In this document: piece by piece, positions 1 through 8,553 of the stretch
Numbering within the stretch: position 1 is the first letter of the stretch
How the letters are laid out: each line of letters begins with the position of its first letter
Program-made: the position numbers and the translations under genes
Notes under the pieces: generated by a model
What the model was told of the DNA's origin: nothing
Seen by the model: the letters and a program-made list of their open reading frames with translations, nothing else
The model's database searches: none
Assembly (NCBI GenBank): GCA_964346395.1
Contig: CAYFUT010000005.1
Coordinates: forward strand, 9,881-73,880
Source of the DNA: CAYFUT01 sp964346395
GTDB taxonomy: Bacteria > Bacillota > Halanaerobiia > Halobacteroidales > Halobacteroidaceae
Direction: 5' to 3'
DNA length: 64,000 bases

Positions 1-1
1 G

Positions 2-301
2 TTGGAAAACATATGTAAGTTTTATAAAGTAGGTAAACATATTTATCATCTCCGCGATACAGTTAAGCGTGTATTTCAGGGTTCGATTCTGTATGTTGTG
101 CGCGAAGAAATTAATGAAGTACTGTTGTATGTAGCAGCTCCGAAAACTACAGCTAATCAACAGAAACTTGAGGTAATCAAAACTCTGTTTTTACCGTTAG
201 AGTTTAAGATTGCTACTTACTGGGAGTATCACTTTGGAGTGATAGGTGTGGCGCCGACAATGGAGATTGGAAAGACTGCTATTTATTCACAGAGGAGGTA
301 G
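2..301 (+). CDS. Unrecognised small protein, possibly 5'-truncated by the window edge
   Basis: I do not recognise this 99-residue protein. The reading frame is open to the window edge. The first possible start is TTG at base 2, so the real start may lie upstream. There is no signal peptide or membrane segment; it is a mixed alpha/beta sequence ending in Arg-Arg. It stops 3 bases before the Hsp70-like gene and a GGAGG-type ribosome site (AGAGGAGG) for that gene lies in its last codons. It is therefore very likely co-transcribed with the phospho-signalling/chaperone operon that follows. Confidence 0.5.
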   Translation: MENICKFYKVGKHIYHLRDTVKRVFQGSILYVVREEINEVLLYVAAPKTTANQQKLEVIKTLFLPLEFKIATYWEYHFGVIGVAPTMEIGKTAIYSQRR

Positions 302-304
302 ACT

Positions 305-2947
305 ATGAGTTATACGCTAGATCCGGGGCAGAAAAATTACAATTATGAAGATAAGCGGTTCACCCGGAAGGAACTGCAGGCCATGTCGACTTATAAACTG
401 AAAAAGATCTGCCGGCACTATCGAATTGTGAATGCTTATCAGGATTCGTATGCCAAAGAAGAACTGATCAATATAATTTTAAAGCACCGGGGGGTTAAAG
501 ACCCTAATTTAATTTGGGAGCAGCAGGAAGATGGATTAAATAGAATTCAGCAGGTGGTTGATGAGCACTTAACTGTGAGATTAAATCCGGAAGATAAACT
601 GCGGGTGCCGGCGAAAATGGTAGTTTATGATCAGGTAGGAGTTAGTAAGCGCGACCGCTATAAGGTAGTAGCTGAGAATGAAGTGGAAACTTCCAATGTT
701 TTATTGGTCAATGGGAAGAATGATTATCTGTGTGGAGTATTTAATTTACAGCCTGACCCTGATCGGGAAGATGTTTATTATCTAGTAGCTAATAGTGAGC
801 AGCTGCGGTTAGATCAGTTTGAGAATAAGGATTATAGTTTATTGTTTTTCCGCAAGGAAGATTCAGATTACTTATATGAGTGCTATTATTCTCAGGAACA
901 GATTCTTCCCCAAAATCTTGAGTATTACAGGCTGCCGATTGTTGACTTTAACGTACAGAAATTAGAAACAACTAAAACTGTATTATGTATTGATTTCGGA
1001 ACCTCCAATACTACAGCCGGGGCTTATTTAGATAGCAATTATGTTTCTAACTTATCAGAAAATGAGCTGTTACAGCAGCAGATAAAGGTTAATGAAATCA
1101 ACTTTGTCAAGTTCCCCTACCAAACTGCCCGCCAGAAACAGTGGGTGGAGGCAATTCCGACAGTAGTTTACGTCAAGGACTGTAGTGACCCTGAAGATAT
1201 AAAGTTTTTATTTGGACATGAAGCTAAATATAGAATGAGTCAGAATGATTATACCAGTAGTGCAAGTTATTTTCAGGGGATTAAACGCTGGGTCAATACC
1301 TACCAGAAAGAAGAAGAAATTTATGATGAAGCAGGTAATGTAGTCACGGTGAGCAGAGGAAAAATAATCAGTGAATATATTAATTATGTGTTAGATATAG
1401 CTGAACGCCAGTTCAAATGTAAATTTAAAAATATTCATATTTCCAGTCCAGTTAAATTTAAAACCCAGTTTCTACATCTGCTGCAGGAAATTCTCCCCGA
1501 TTATAAAGTGGAAACTAAAGATGTTCTCGATGAAGGAGTCTCCGTGCTGTACAATACAATTGCCAATCAGATTGAGCAGGGCAAATTTCGCAATGGAGAA
1601 GAATATGAAGCTTTGATAATTGACTGCGGCGGGGGAACTACTGATCTTTCTTCTTGTAAATTCAGTATTAAGGAAGGGGATATATCCTATCAAGTAGACC
1701 TAAAGACGGGTTTTGAGAACGGAGATACTAATTTCGGCGGGAACAATATCACCTACCGTATTCTCCAGTTTATGAAAATAGTACTAGCCCAGTATTATAC
1801 TGACGGCTCAATTGTTGAGATAGATGAATTGATTCCGACGCCTAATGTTGACCTGTTTCGGCAGGTAGAGGAAGCAGGAATTGAGAGTATTTATCAAGAG
1901 GTAGAGGAAGAATATGAACAAGCTGAGCAGGTAATTCCGACTCGCTATAAAGAGTATGAAAATAAAACTAGTTTGGAGTATCAAAAGGTAAAGAATAATT
2001 TTTATTTCCTCTGGGAATTGGCTGAAACCATGAAAAAACAGTTCTTTAAGAAGACCAGTATTTTGCGGAATAAATTTGCCTCAACTGATTTTGAAGCAGC
2101 CGATAATGATCTGCATATTACTCCCTTGGATAAATGGAGCTTATCTATCTACCAGGAAGGCCGCCTGCAGGAAGTTCAGCAGTTTCCGGAAGTAATATTT
2201 AATATTCGGGAGATAACTAAGCTGATCAGAGCTGATGTTTATGAAATAGTACGCAAGTTTTTAGAGGATTTATACCGCCAGGGCCAGTTAATGAACTACT
2301 CTATCATTAAGCTTACGGGCCAATCCTGTAAGATAGATTTATTTCGGGAGGCGCTTAAGGAATTTGTACCGGGCAAAAGTATTGAGTTTAAGCGGCGACA
2401 AGAGCAGAAAGAAGGTTCTTTAGAACTTAAATTATCCTGTCTGCGCGGAGTGATTAGATATATGAAAGCCAAAAAAGCAGGCGCGATTGAGGTTAATATT
2501 GCTAGTGAGCCGCCGGTAATTCCTTATTTGATTACTGCTTTTAACTTCCGCGGGCAGGAACAGGTGATTATTGAAAGTCAGCAGCAGCTGACAGAAGTAC
2601 AGGGGCAGATTTCGAAGCCGTTTAGTGCGCGTGAGGTTAAGTTTTATTTAAAAAGTGAAGAAGGAGCAGTCAAAAAAGAATATCTGTATGAAAATGATGC
2701 CGAGCAGTATGAAGATACAGAAGCTGATGCGTTAGAAGAAGAATACCCCGGCAATATCTCACAGCAAAATACGGATACTATCCGGAATGGAGAAGTTAAG
2801 TTTTTCCTATTTACTGAGGAAGACCGCTGGGGATTTTTTGTCTTACCTGTTGGCCGTCAAGATGATCAGCTGCAGGTAGGAGAGAAGAGATTTTTTAGAT
2901 TTGAAGATGAGCTATCTCAGCTGAATTTCTTTGATGGGTTAAAGTGA
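305..2947 (+). CDS. Hsp70/actin-fold ATPase with N-terminal SAP-like domain
   Basis: An Hsp70-superfamily (actin-fold) ATPase of 880 residues, not canonical DnaK. Residues about 27-62 form a SAP/Rho-N-like helical unit ending KHRG. The ATPase core follows: phosphate-1 motif IDFGTSNTT near residue 230, phosphate-2 motif IIDCGGGTTDL near 440, and an adenosine-type motif IIKLTGQS near 668. The C-terminal 200 residues are acidic and do not resemble the DnaK beta-sandwich plus lid, so the client-binding part is unusual. It starts with a good ribosome site (AGAGGAGG) and leads an operon with J-domain, FHA, phosphatase and kinase genes. It probably pairs with the J protein downstream as a dedicated chaperone. 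ATPase assignment is firm; the client is unknown. Confidence 0.85.
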   Translation: MSYTLDPGQKNYNYEDKRFTRKELQAMSTYKLKKICRHYRIVNAYQDSYAKEELINIILKHRGVKDPNLIWEQQEDGLNRIQQVVDEHLTVRLNPEDKLRVPAKMVVYDQVGVSKRDRYKVVAENEVETSNVLLVNGKNDYLCGVFNLQPDPDREDVYYLVANSEQLRLDQFENKDYSLLFFRKEDSDYLYECYYSQEQILPQNLEYYRLPIVDFNVQKLETTKTVLCIDFGTSNTTAGAYLDSNYVSNLSENELLQQQIKVNEINFVKFPYQTARQKQWVEAIPTVVYVKDCSDPEDIKFLFGHEAKYRMSQNDYTSSASYFQGIKRWVNTYQKEEEIYDEAGNVVTVSRGKIISEYINYVLDIAERQFKCKFKNIHISSPVKFKTQFLHLLQEILPDYKVETKDVLDEGVSVLYNTIANQIEQGKFRNGEEYEALIIDCGGGTTDLSSCKFSIKEGDISYQVDLKTGFENGDTNFGGNNITYRILQFMKIVLAQYYTDGSIVEIDELIPTPNVDLFRQVEEAGIESIYQEVEEEYEQAEQVIPTRYKEYENKTSLEYQKVKNNFYFLWELAETMKKQFFKKTSILRNKFASTDFEAADNDLHITPLDKWSLSIYQEGRLQEVQQFPEVIFNIREITKLIRADVYEIVRKFLEDLYRQGQLMNYSIIKLTGQSCKIDLFREALKEFVPGKSIEFKRRQEQKEGSLELKLSCLRGVIRYMKAKKAGAIEVNIASEPPVIPYLITAFNFRGQEQVIIESQQQLTEVQGQISKPFSAREVKFYLKSEEGAVKKEYLYENDAEQYEDTEADALEEEYPGNISQQNTDTIRNGEVKFFLFTEEDRWGFFVLPVGRQDDQLQVGEKRFFRFEDELSQLNFFDGLK

Positions 2948-2963
2948 TTTTTGGCAGGGGAAG

Positions 2964-3737
2964 GTGGAAATAGTGTTTACTAATCAATTTCCTTATTTTA
3001 AACGGGGAAATATTTTGAAGCAAGAAATATTGGAAAACTTAAGGGATTATCCGCGGGAGTTTTTAGACCTTTATTTTCAAGATTATTCGGAAGGGATAAT
3101 TTCGGGAGTTAACTTAATAGTTGGTAACAATACCATTGAAATAGAACCCGGAATCATTAAATTTGCCGGGCGGATCTATTTACTAGCTGATACAGTAGAG
3201 TTAGATTATGAAGATGAAAACCAAGAGTTGATGATTAAGGTTGAATTTTTAGAGCCCGAGGAGACAGGAAATTTTAGAGTCTGTGGTAGTGAAGTTCGGC
3301 TGGCGGAAGAAATAGAGTTAGCTGATAATGAACTGGAGTTAGGCAGGTTTAAACTCCGCCGGGGGGCTAATTTAAGGGATGACTATGACAACTTTGCAGA
3401 TTTTGCTACTGAGTATAATACAGTTAATATAATTAATGTTAAGTATTCTTATTTAAAGCAGCCTACTCTTCATCCCTCAATTACTGATGCCTTTGCTCAA
3501 CGATTGTGGGAGCAGTCAGAAGTTGAACAGCTTGATTTAATGTTTGCCGCTACCTGCTTAAATTCCCGGGCGGTAGGGCGCGCGTTAATAGTTAATTACC
3601 TGGAGAAAAAAATAAAAGTCGACCAAGAAGAGTATACCAACCGAGAGCTGTACGATTATTTAAAACGCGTAATTGCTGGTTTAGGACCAGTTGATAACTC
3701 GCCCGATAAGGGGCCGGAGAAGATTATAGTAAATTAA
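2964..3737 (+). CDS. Conserved-type hypothetical protein with a phage tail-fibre-like motif
   Basis: A 257-residue protein with no membrane segment. I cannot assign a function. The N-terminal part has the pattern 'GIISGVNLIVGNNTIEIEPG' followed by a short loop and 'GRIYLL'. That beta-rich pattern recalls the N-terminal region of phage tail-fibre/baseplate proteins. The resemblance is by eye only. The middle is strongly acidic and the C-terminal half is helical. It starts at GTG 16 bases after the Hsp70-like stop, with GGGGAAGG just upstream. Its position between the Hsp70-like and J-domain genes suggests a dedicated partner or client of that chaperone. Confidence 0.6.
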   Translation: MEIVFTNQFPYFKRGNILKQEILENLRDYPREFLDLYFQDYSEGIISGVNLIVGNNTIEIEPGIIKFAGRIYLLADTVELDYEDENQELMIKVEFLEPEETGNFRVCGSEVRLAEEIELADNELELGRFKLRRGANLRDDYDNFADFATEYNTVNIINVKYSYLKQPTLHPSITDAFAQRLWEQSEVEQLDLMFAATCLNSRAVGRALIVNYLEKKIKVDQEEYTNRELYDYLKRVIAGLGPVDNSPDKGPEKIIVN

Positions 3738-3840
3738 GTTTGAGCTTAAGGGTGAGATTAAGCAAACTATTAAAAACCTTAACTTGCTGGGGAACTTAAT
3801 CTCCATCTCAGCCTTAACCTTAAACTCAACCTCAACTAGG
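3738..3840. repeat. Hexamer-rich inverted repeat between the 257-aa gene and the J-protein gene
   Basis: The left arm (3738-3762) is a run of GAGNTT-type hexamers; the right arm (3795-3836) is built of AANCTC-type hexamers, the reverse complement. Together they could form a long imperfect hairpin within the operon message. The same hexamer core recurs at 9650-9677, 15641-15665, 15742-15767 and 60044-60070. It may attenuate or stabilise the transcript between the Hsp70-like and J-domain cistrons; that is inference. Confidence 0.6.
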
Positions 3841-3852
3841 GAGTGACTAGTA

Positions 3853-4281
3853 GTGAAAAACTATTATCAAGTTTTAGGGGTAGACCAGACGGCAGATGAA
3901 GAAGAAATTAAGAAGGCTTACCGCAAGTTGGCATTAAAATATCACCCTGATAATTGTGACCGAGGTGATGCGGAAGATAGATTTAAAGAGGTAACTGAAG
4001 CTTATAATGTGTTGAGTTCACCAGAAAAGAGAAAGCAGTACGATCAACAGTTAGGAGGACAAGGCAGCCGCCAGCGCCAGCACAGGCAGCAGACAAAAAA
4101 GCAGACTCAGCAGCAGGCTGAACATGGGTTTAATCAGGGAGATTTTGGCGACTTTGAAGAACAGTTTAAGGAATTTTTCGGATTTGATCCGGCAACAAAA
4201 GAACGGGTTAATCAGGAAGCAGAAGGCGAAGATCCGATGGGGACTAGTGATTTATTTGATGAATATTTTGGAGTTGACTAA
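3853..4281 (+). CDS. Minimal J-domain (DnaJ-like) co-chaperone
   Basis: A 142-residue J-domain protein. Residues 1-68 are a full J domain with the HPD tripeptide in 'KYHPDN' (near residue 31), needed to stimulate Hsp70 ATPase. A Gln/Arg-rich linker (about 75-100) and an acidic C-terminal tail follow. The Gly/Phe region, zinc fingers and substrate-binding domain of classical DnaJ are absent, so this is a targeting-type (class C) J protein. It starts at GTG with AGGGAGTG about 8 bases upstream. Co-transcribed with the Hsp70-like gene, it is the expected activator of that ATPase rather than of housekeeping DnaK. Confidence 0.9.
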   Translation: MKNYYQVLGVDQTADEEEIKKAYRKLALKYHPDNCDRGDAEDRFKEVTEAYNVLSSPEKRKQYDQQLGGQGSRQRQHRQQTKKQTQQQAEHGFNQGDFGDFEEQFKEFFGFDPATKERVNQEAEGEDPMGTSDLFDEYFGVD

Positions 4282-4304
4282 AATTAGTTAGGAGGAGGTA
4301 AGGT

Positions 4305-4958
4305 ATGAGTTCGTTATGGGCGCGACTGACGGCTGGTTTCCGCAAGCTAATTCATTGGCTTAATTTTCCGCGGCATATTCGTAATTATTATCTGCGGAAA
4401 AAAATAAACAAACATACCGGTAAGCAGGAGACTAAAAGTTTTTTTCGACAGCCGAAGGTTATTGCTTCTTTGGTAATTGGTTTGGTGTTGCTAATTGGTT
4501 TAAATCTGGTTTATAAAGAAGTTTGGCTGTTAATAAGCAGCTGCTTTGTAGTGGGGGTAGCAGCAGTAGGAATTTTAATTAAGGAGACTAAGGTACAGCA
4601 GGTTGAAGACAGCTGTCAGGGGATCACCGAATTGATTCTTAAAGATCAGGAAGGGAACAATGTAAAACGCTGGACTATCAATAATCGTACTTCCTGCTTG
4701 ATCGGTAAGCAGACAGACAATAATCACGTTGATATTGACTTATCGCAGGCTACATACTCTTCTTTGATCAGCCGACAGCATGCGGTGCTAAATAATACTG
4801 GAGATAAATGGTATTTTGAGGATGCTAATTCTTATAATGGCAGTGGACTTAGAAAGCAGGATAACAGTCAAAAATTCAAGGTAGAAAGCGGTCGTCCTTA
4901 TCAATTGAATGTAGGGGATACGATTTATATTGCTAATACTAAATTAGTAGTTCGCTAA
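4305..4958 (+). CDS. Membrane-anchored FHA-domain protein
   Basis: A 217-residue protein with a basic N-terminal 45 residues, two adjacent hydrophobic segments (about 50-90) forming a membrane hairpin, and a C-terminal FHA domain (about 115-217). FHA features are the Gly of 'LIGKQ' (Lys where Arg is usual), the Ser-Arg-x-His of 'ISRQHA' and an Asn loop in 'YNGSGL'. FHA domains bind phosphothreonine peptides, so this protein probably displays a phospho-reader on the cytoplasmic face of the membrane. It has a strong ribosome site (GGAGGAGG). The neighbouring kinase and phosphatase are the likely writer and eraser. Confidence 0.88.
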   Translation: MSSLWARLTAGFRKLIHWLNFPRHIRNYYLRKKINKHTGKQETKSFFRQPKVIASLVIGLVLLIGLNLVYKEVWLLISSCFVVGVAAVGILIKETKVQQVEDSCQGITELILKDQEGNNVKRWTINNRTSCLIGKQTDNNHVDIDLSQATYSSLISRQHAVLNNTGDKWYFEDANSYNGSGLRKQDNSQKFKVESGRPYQLNVGDTIYIANTKLVVR

Positions 4959-5010
4959 TCAATCTACAAATTAGATTAAAACCATTAAAATTATTAGGAG
5001 GTAATTAACA

Positions 5011-5559
5011 ATGCAAATGGATCGTTGCCAGAGCGGACATCTTTATAATAGCAGAAAATATGACCAGTGTCCGTATTGTGATGAAGATGTACTGGAGGAG
5101 AATCATAATTCACAGCAGCAGGCACAGCAGGAAGAAAGTTCTAAATCACAAGCTGCTGCTCCGGCCGGAGAGAAGACGTTAGCTTATTGGGATGAAGAAA
5201 CAGAAAGGAATCCAGTAGTAGGTTGGTTTGTCTGTATTGACGGTGCAGAAAAAGGAAAGGATTATAAAATTCGGAGTGAAAAGAATTTCATCGGCCGCTC
5301 GGAAGAGATGCATATTAATATTCAGGGAGATAAGCGGATTTCGCGCCGCAATCACGCAGTGGTCAGTTATAATCCGAAAGAGAGAAACTTTGTGCTGATT
5401 CCTGGGGCAGATACTACCGGAATTATTTATGTGAATGAAGAGGCCATTTATGCTCCGACTGAATTATCGCCTTATGATGTGATTCAGATGGGGTCTAGCA
5501 AGTTTATTTTTATAGCGCTGTGCGGGAAGCATTTTGAATGGGAACATGAGGATATTTAA
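5011..5559 (+). CDS. Zinc-ribbon plus FHA-domain protein
   Basis: A soluble 182-residue protein. The N-terminal 25 residues carry Cys6, His10, Cys20 and Cys23 (CxxxH and CPYC), a probable zinc knuckle. A Gln/Ala/Glu-rich linker (25-55) follows. Residues 70-175 are an FHA domain with 'FIGRS', 'ISRRNHA' and a late Asn in 'YVNEEA'. The FHA core arginine and Ser-Arg-x-x-His are intact (one residue longer than the usual SRxH), so phosphothreonine binding is plausible. The preceding ribosome site is AGGAGG. It is the second FHA reader of the operon and the soluble one. Confidence 0.88.
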   Translation: MQMDRCQSGHLYNSRKYDQCPYCDEDVLEENHNSQQQAQQEESSKSQAAAPAGEKTLAYWDEETERNPVVGWFVCIDGAEKGKDYKIRSEKNFIGRSEEMHINIQGDKRISRRNHAVVSYNPKERNFVLIPGADTTGIIYVNEEAIYAPTELSPYDVIQMGSSKFIFIALCGKHFEWEHEDI

Positions 5560-5572
5560 GGGAGGCATGAAG

Positions 5573-6415
5573 ATGGCCTTACATTCTTTATTTGTTTTTC
5601 CCTACAATTTGACTCTATTAGCTGGTGTATCGGTAGGAATAATATATGTTTTTTTCTACCGGAAGCAGCCAGTAGAACAGCAGCTTAAGCTAAAAATTGG
5701 TAATGCTCAACAGTTAGGAACTCGTCAGCGGCAGGAAGATGCCTTTACTACTCTTAAATCAGAAAACGGGACGTTAGCAGTAGTGGCCGATGGCATGGGA
5801 GGTTTAACTTCAGGAAGAAAGGCAAGTCAATTAGCGGTAGAGACTTTTCGGGAAGAATTTGTTCAGACTTATGATTTAGAGCCGATTAAGTTTTTAGTGA
5901 ATACTACTTATCTAAGTAATTCTGCTATTTTGGATTTGGCTAAGGGGAGAAAGATGGGAACTACTTTGGTAGCAGTGATAGCTGTAGGTGATTTATTATA
6001 TTGGGTTTCCGTAGGTGACAGCAGGATTTTTCTGTACCGGAACCAGGAACTGACTAATCTTAACCAACAGCATGTATTTGCTAATAAATTAAAACAGGCC
6101 TATCAAGCAGGAGAAATCAGTCGTTATGAGGCTTTAAATCATCCTAAGCGGGAGCGGTTGACTAGTTATTTAGGCCAAGATGATTTTCATAAGATTAATT
6201 ACGGTGAGAACCCAGTTGAATTAAAGCCGGAAGATAAACTAGTTTTGTGCAGTGATGGGGTAGAAAATAATTTAACTGAGCGAGAGTTAGAAAAGATGTT
6301 GGCCCGGGATTTACATCCAATGCAGGAAGCTCACTTGGTTCTCGACCGGGTTATGGATAAGAACATAGTTAACCAGGATAATGCTACTATAATTGTGCTA
6401 GAGAAAAATAGCTAA
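5573..6415 (+). CDS. Membrane-anchored PP2C-type Ser/Thr protein phosphatase
   Basis: A PP2C/Stp-family phosphatase. An N-terminal hydrophobic segment (about 8-26) anchors it. Catalytic metal-binding residues are visible: Asp56 (in 'RQEDAF'), Asp73 (in 'ADGMGG'), Asp228 (in 'SDGV') and Asp269 (in 'QDNAT'), plus the 'VGDSR' strand. All usual Asp ligands are therefore present and it should be active with Mn/Mg. I chose ATG 5573, seven bases after AAGGGAGG; an in-frame ATG at 5534 lies inside the previous gene and lacks a ribosome site. It should remove phosphates placed by the kinase encoded at 8554. Confidence 0.9.
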   Translation: MALHSLFVFPYNLTLLAGVSVGIIYVFFYRKQPVEQQLKLKIGNAQQLGTRQRQEDAFTTLKSENGTLAVVADGMGGLTSGRKASQLAVETFREEFVQTYDLEPIKFLVNTTYLSNSAILDLAKGRKMGTTLVAVIAVGDLLYWVSVGDSRIFLYRNQELTNLNQQHVFANKLKQAYQAGEISRYEALNHPKRERLTSYLGQDDFHKINYGENPVELKPEDKLVLCSDGVENNLTERELEKMLARDLHPMQEAHLVLDRVMDKNIVNQDNATIIVLEKNS

Positions 6416-6439
6416 TCTTTAAAAAGGAAGGGAAAAGCG

Positions 6440-8539
6440 ATGAGAAAGGAAAATAGTGATTTCGTTACTGAGTTTATCACCTCTCCTGGTGATTTTAAGA
6501 AAAATGGAGATTATTTTGCGTTTGTAGAGCTTGATGATAAAGTATGTTGGGTGTTGGCTGATGGACTAGATTCGGCTCAGGATGTGCTAAGTGCTAAATT
6601 GGCAGCCGGGAGTGTAATTAGTGACTTTACGGAAAATCCTTCCCTAAAAAAGAAGGATATTAAACAGTATTTAACTGATGCTCACCAATTTTTACGGCGG
6701 GAAAGCCGGATGATGAACTTAAAAGTCAGTTTACTAGTGGTAGTTAGCGATTATAGTTCTCTAGCCTGGGGAAGTATTGGTAACACTAGATTGTATCATT
6801 TAAGAAAAGAAGCAATTATTGATCAGTCGTGGGATAATAGTGTAGCGCAGATGATGGTCGAAGTAGGAGATATTGCTGCTAATAAATTAAATCAGCATGA
6901 AGAACGGCATAACTTAACTGAATATCTAGGCCAGGAAGAAAGAATTAAGCCTAATATTGAGCGGAAAAAAGAATTAAAAGATGATGATGTTCTGCTGATG
7001 TGTACAGCTGGTTTTTGGGAGAATATTGCGGATCAGGAAATTGAAGATACTTTAAAAGAGTCACAAGAAGCGAAGGGGTTTGTAGAAAATTTAGAAAAGA
7101 AGCTGCTTAGTAAAGATAATAGCAATCTTGATAATTATTCACTAGTTTCTATTTTTGCCAATAAAACTTTTCAGCAAGATGTAAGCAAAGGGCGCTTTTC
7201 AGTTAAAAAAATAGCTTTAATTTTAATTCCCCTCTGTCTGTTGTTGGGTGGAATTTTGACTTATGGTCAAATGAAGCAGCAGGCAGCTCGCTTAGAACAA
7301 AAGAAAGAAAGACAGGCTAAAATAAAAAAAGGAATCCAGGCTAGAAAAAAGGCTGATAAATTATTTAAGCAGGGCAAATATAAGCAGGCTTTAAGTAACT
7401 ATCAGCAGGCGCAGGAATTATATAAAACAACAAATCAGAATGATAAACAGGAAGCAGTAAGTCAGAAAAGCAAAGTTACTAATAAAATACTTACCGGCCG
7501 GAATAAGGAAAAAGAAGGGGATCAGAAATTTGCAGCTGGAAATTACCAGCAGGCATTGACTAAATATAAAAAGGCTAAATTAACCTATTTAAAAATAAAA
7601 GACTATGACTTAAATAAAATTGAGGATAAGATTTCCCGGGCCGAAGATATATTGGAAGCCAAAAATTATGCCCTTGAAGGAAATATGCTGGCTAAGTCGG
7701 AAGACTATGCAGTAGCTAAAGAGAAATACCTGGTGGCTTTAGAAATTTATAAAAAGAATGGGGTGACCGACCGAAAAAAGAAAATAGAAAATAAGATAAA
7801 AGAATTAGAGAAACAGCTTACTAACCATCAGAAGGTTGAGCAAGCTGAGAAAATAGCTGCTAAGGGAGATAGACTAAAACAGCAGGGGAACCATGAAGAA
7901 GCAAATTTAAAGTATATGAAAGCAAAAGTTATTTATTCAGAATTAGGTAAGACAGAAAAGGCAAATAGTTTAAAGACAAAGATAAATAAGTTAGCTAATC
8001 AAAAATTAGTTGAACAAGGGAAAAAGTATAAACAACAGGGGTTTAGTTATTTTCAGGCCGGGAAGTACGAAAAAGCTTTATTTAATTATAATCAGGCGCA
8101 AGAAATGTTTGCCAAAGCGAATCAACCTGGTGAAAAGCGAGAAGTGGAAACTGAAATTACAAAGGTGAAAAAACAGCAGGCAATTAAGCAGGCTAAAAAA
8201 TATGAACAGGCTGCTCAACAGCAGGTAGAAAAGCAAAATTATGAGCAAGCGTTAAAAAAGTATAAACAAGCTAAGCAAGTTTACACGGATAAAAATCTGC
8301 AAACGGCGGAAGGAAAAATTGACAGCAAATTAGATGAAGTTCACTACAAAAGGGCTAATTATTATGAAAATTTAGGAAATGAACTGGTAGAGAAAGAAAA
8401 ATATGAACAAGCTTTAGATAAATATGAGAAAGCAAAAAAGATTTACATTCAAATCAATTATCAGCAGGCTAATAAAAAGGTTAGAAAGAAAATAAAAGAA
8501 GTTAAAGAAAAAAAAGATAAAGCTTTTTTCTTTTTCTAG
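6440..8539 (+). CDS. Pseudo-PP2C domain, transmembrane helix and TPR-like repeat protein
   Basis: A 699-residue protein in three parts. Residues 1-245 are a degenerate PP2C fold: 'LADGLDS' and 'LDNYSL' keep Asp residues, but 'GDSR' has become GNTR and the SDG motif has become 'TAGFWE', losing a metal-binding Asp. Phosphatase activity is therefore doubtful. A single membrane helix lies at about 258-277. Residues 295-690 are Lys/Gln-rich helical repeats of about 60 residues, TPR-like, each with a core of the type 'GKYKQALSNYQQAQ'. The topology puts the repeats across the membrane from the phosphatase fold. It is probably a phospho-sensing scaffold next to the active phosphatase. Confidence 0.75.
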   Translation: MRKENSDFVTEFITSPGDFKKNGDYFAFVELDDKVCWVLADGLDSAQDVLSAKLAAGSVISDFTENPSLKKKDIKQYLTDAHQFLRRESRMMNLKVSLLVVVSDYSSLAWGSIGNTRLYHLRKEAIIDQSWDNSVAQMMVEVGDIAANKLNQHEERHNLTEYLGQEERIKPNIERKKELKDDDVLLMCTAGFWENIADQEIEDTLKESQEAKGFVENLEKKLLSKDNSNLDNYSLVSIFANKTFQQDVSKGRFSVKKIALILIPLCLLLGGILTYGQMKQQAARLEQKKERQAKIKKGIQARKKADKLFKQGKYKQALSNYQQAQELYKTTNQNDKQEAVSQKSKVTNKILTGRNKEKEGDQKFAAGNYQQALTKYKKAKLTYLKIKDYDLNKIEDKISRAEDILEAKNYALEGNMLAKSEDYAVAKEKYLVALEIYKKNGVTDRKKKIENKIKELEKQLTNHQKVEQAEKIAAKGDRLKQQGNHEEANLKYMKAKVIYSELGKTEKANSLKTKINKLANQKLVEQGKKYKQQGFSYFQAGKYEKALFNYNQAQEMFAKANQPGEKREVETEITKVKKQQAIKQAKKYEQAAQQQVEKQNYEQALKKYKQAKQVYTDKNLQTAEGKIDSKLDEVHYKRANYYENLGNELVEKEKYEQALDKYEKAKKIYIQINYQQANKKVRKKIKEVKEKKDKAFFFF

Positions 8540-8553
8540 GGAGGTAAGGAAAA

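Noticed and set aside
1472..1693. Antisense open frames inside large genes (also at 11673, 14182, 34169, 58887)
   Set aside because: They mirror strongly supported coding genes, lack ribosome sites and have the Ser/Ile-rich composition typical of shadow frames.
3738..3840. Hexamer repeats as a possible CRISPR array
   Set aside because: The units are 6 bases, degenerate and without spacers; no cas genes are present.
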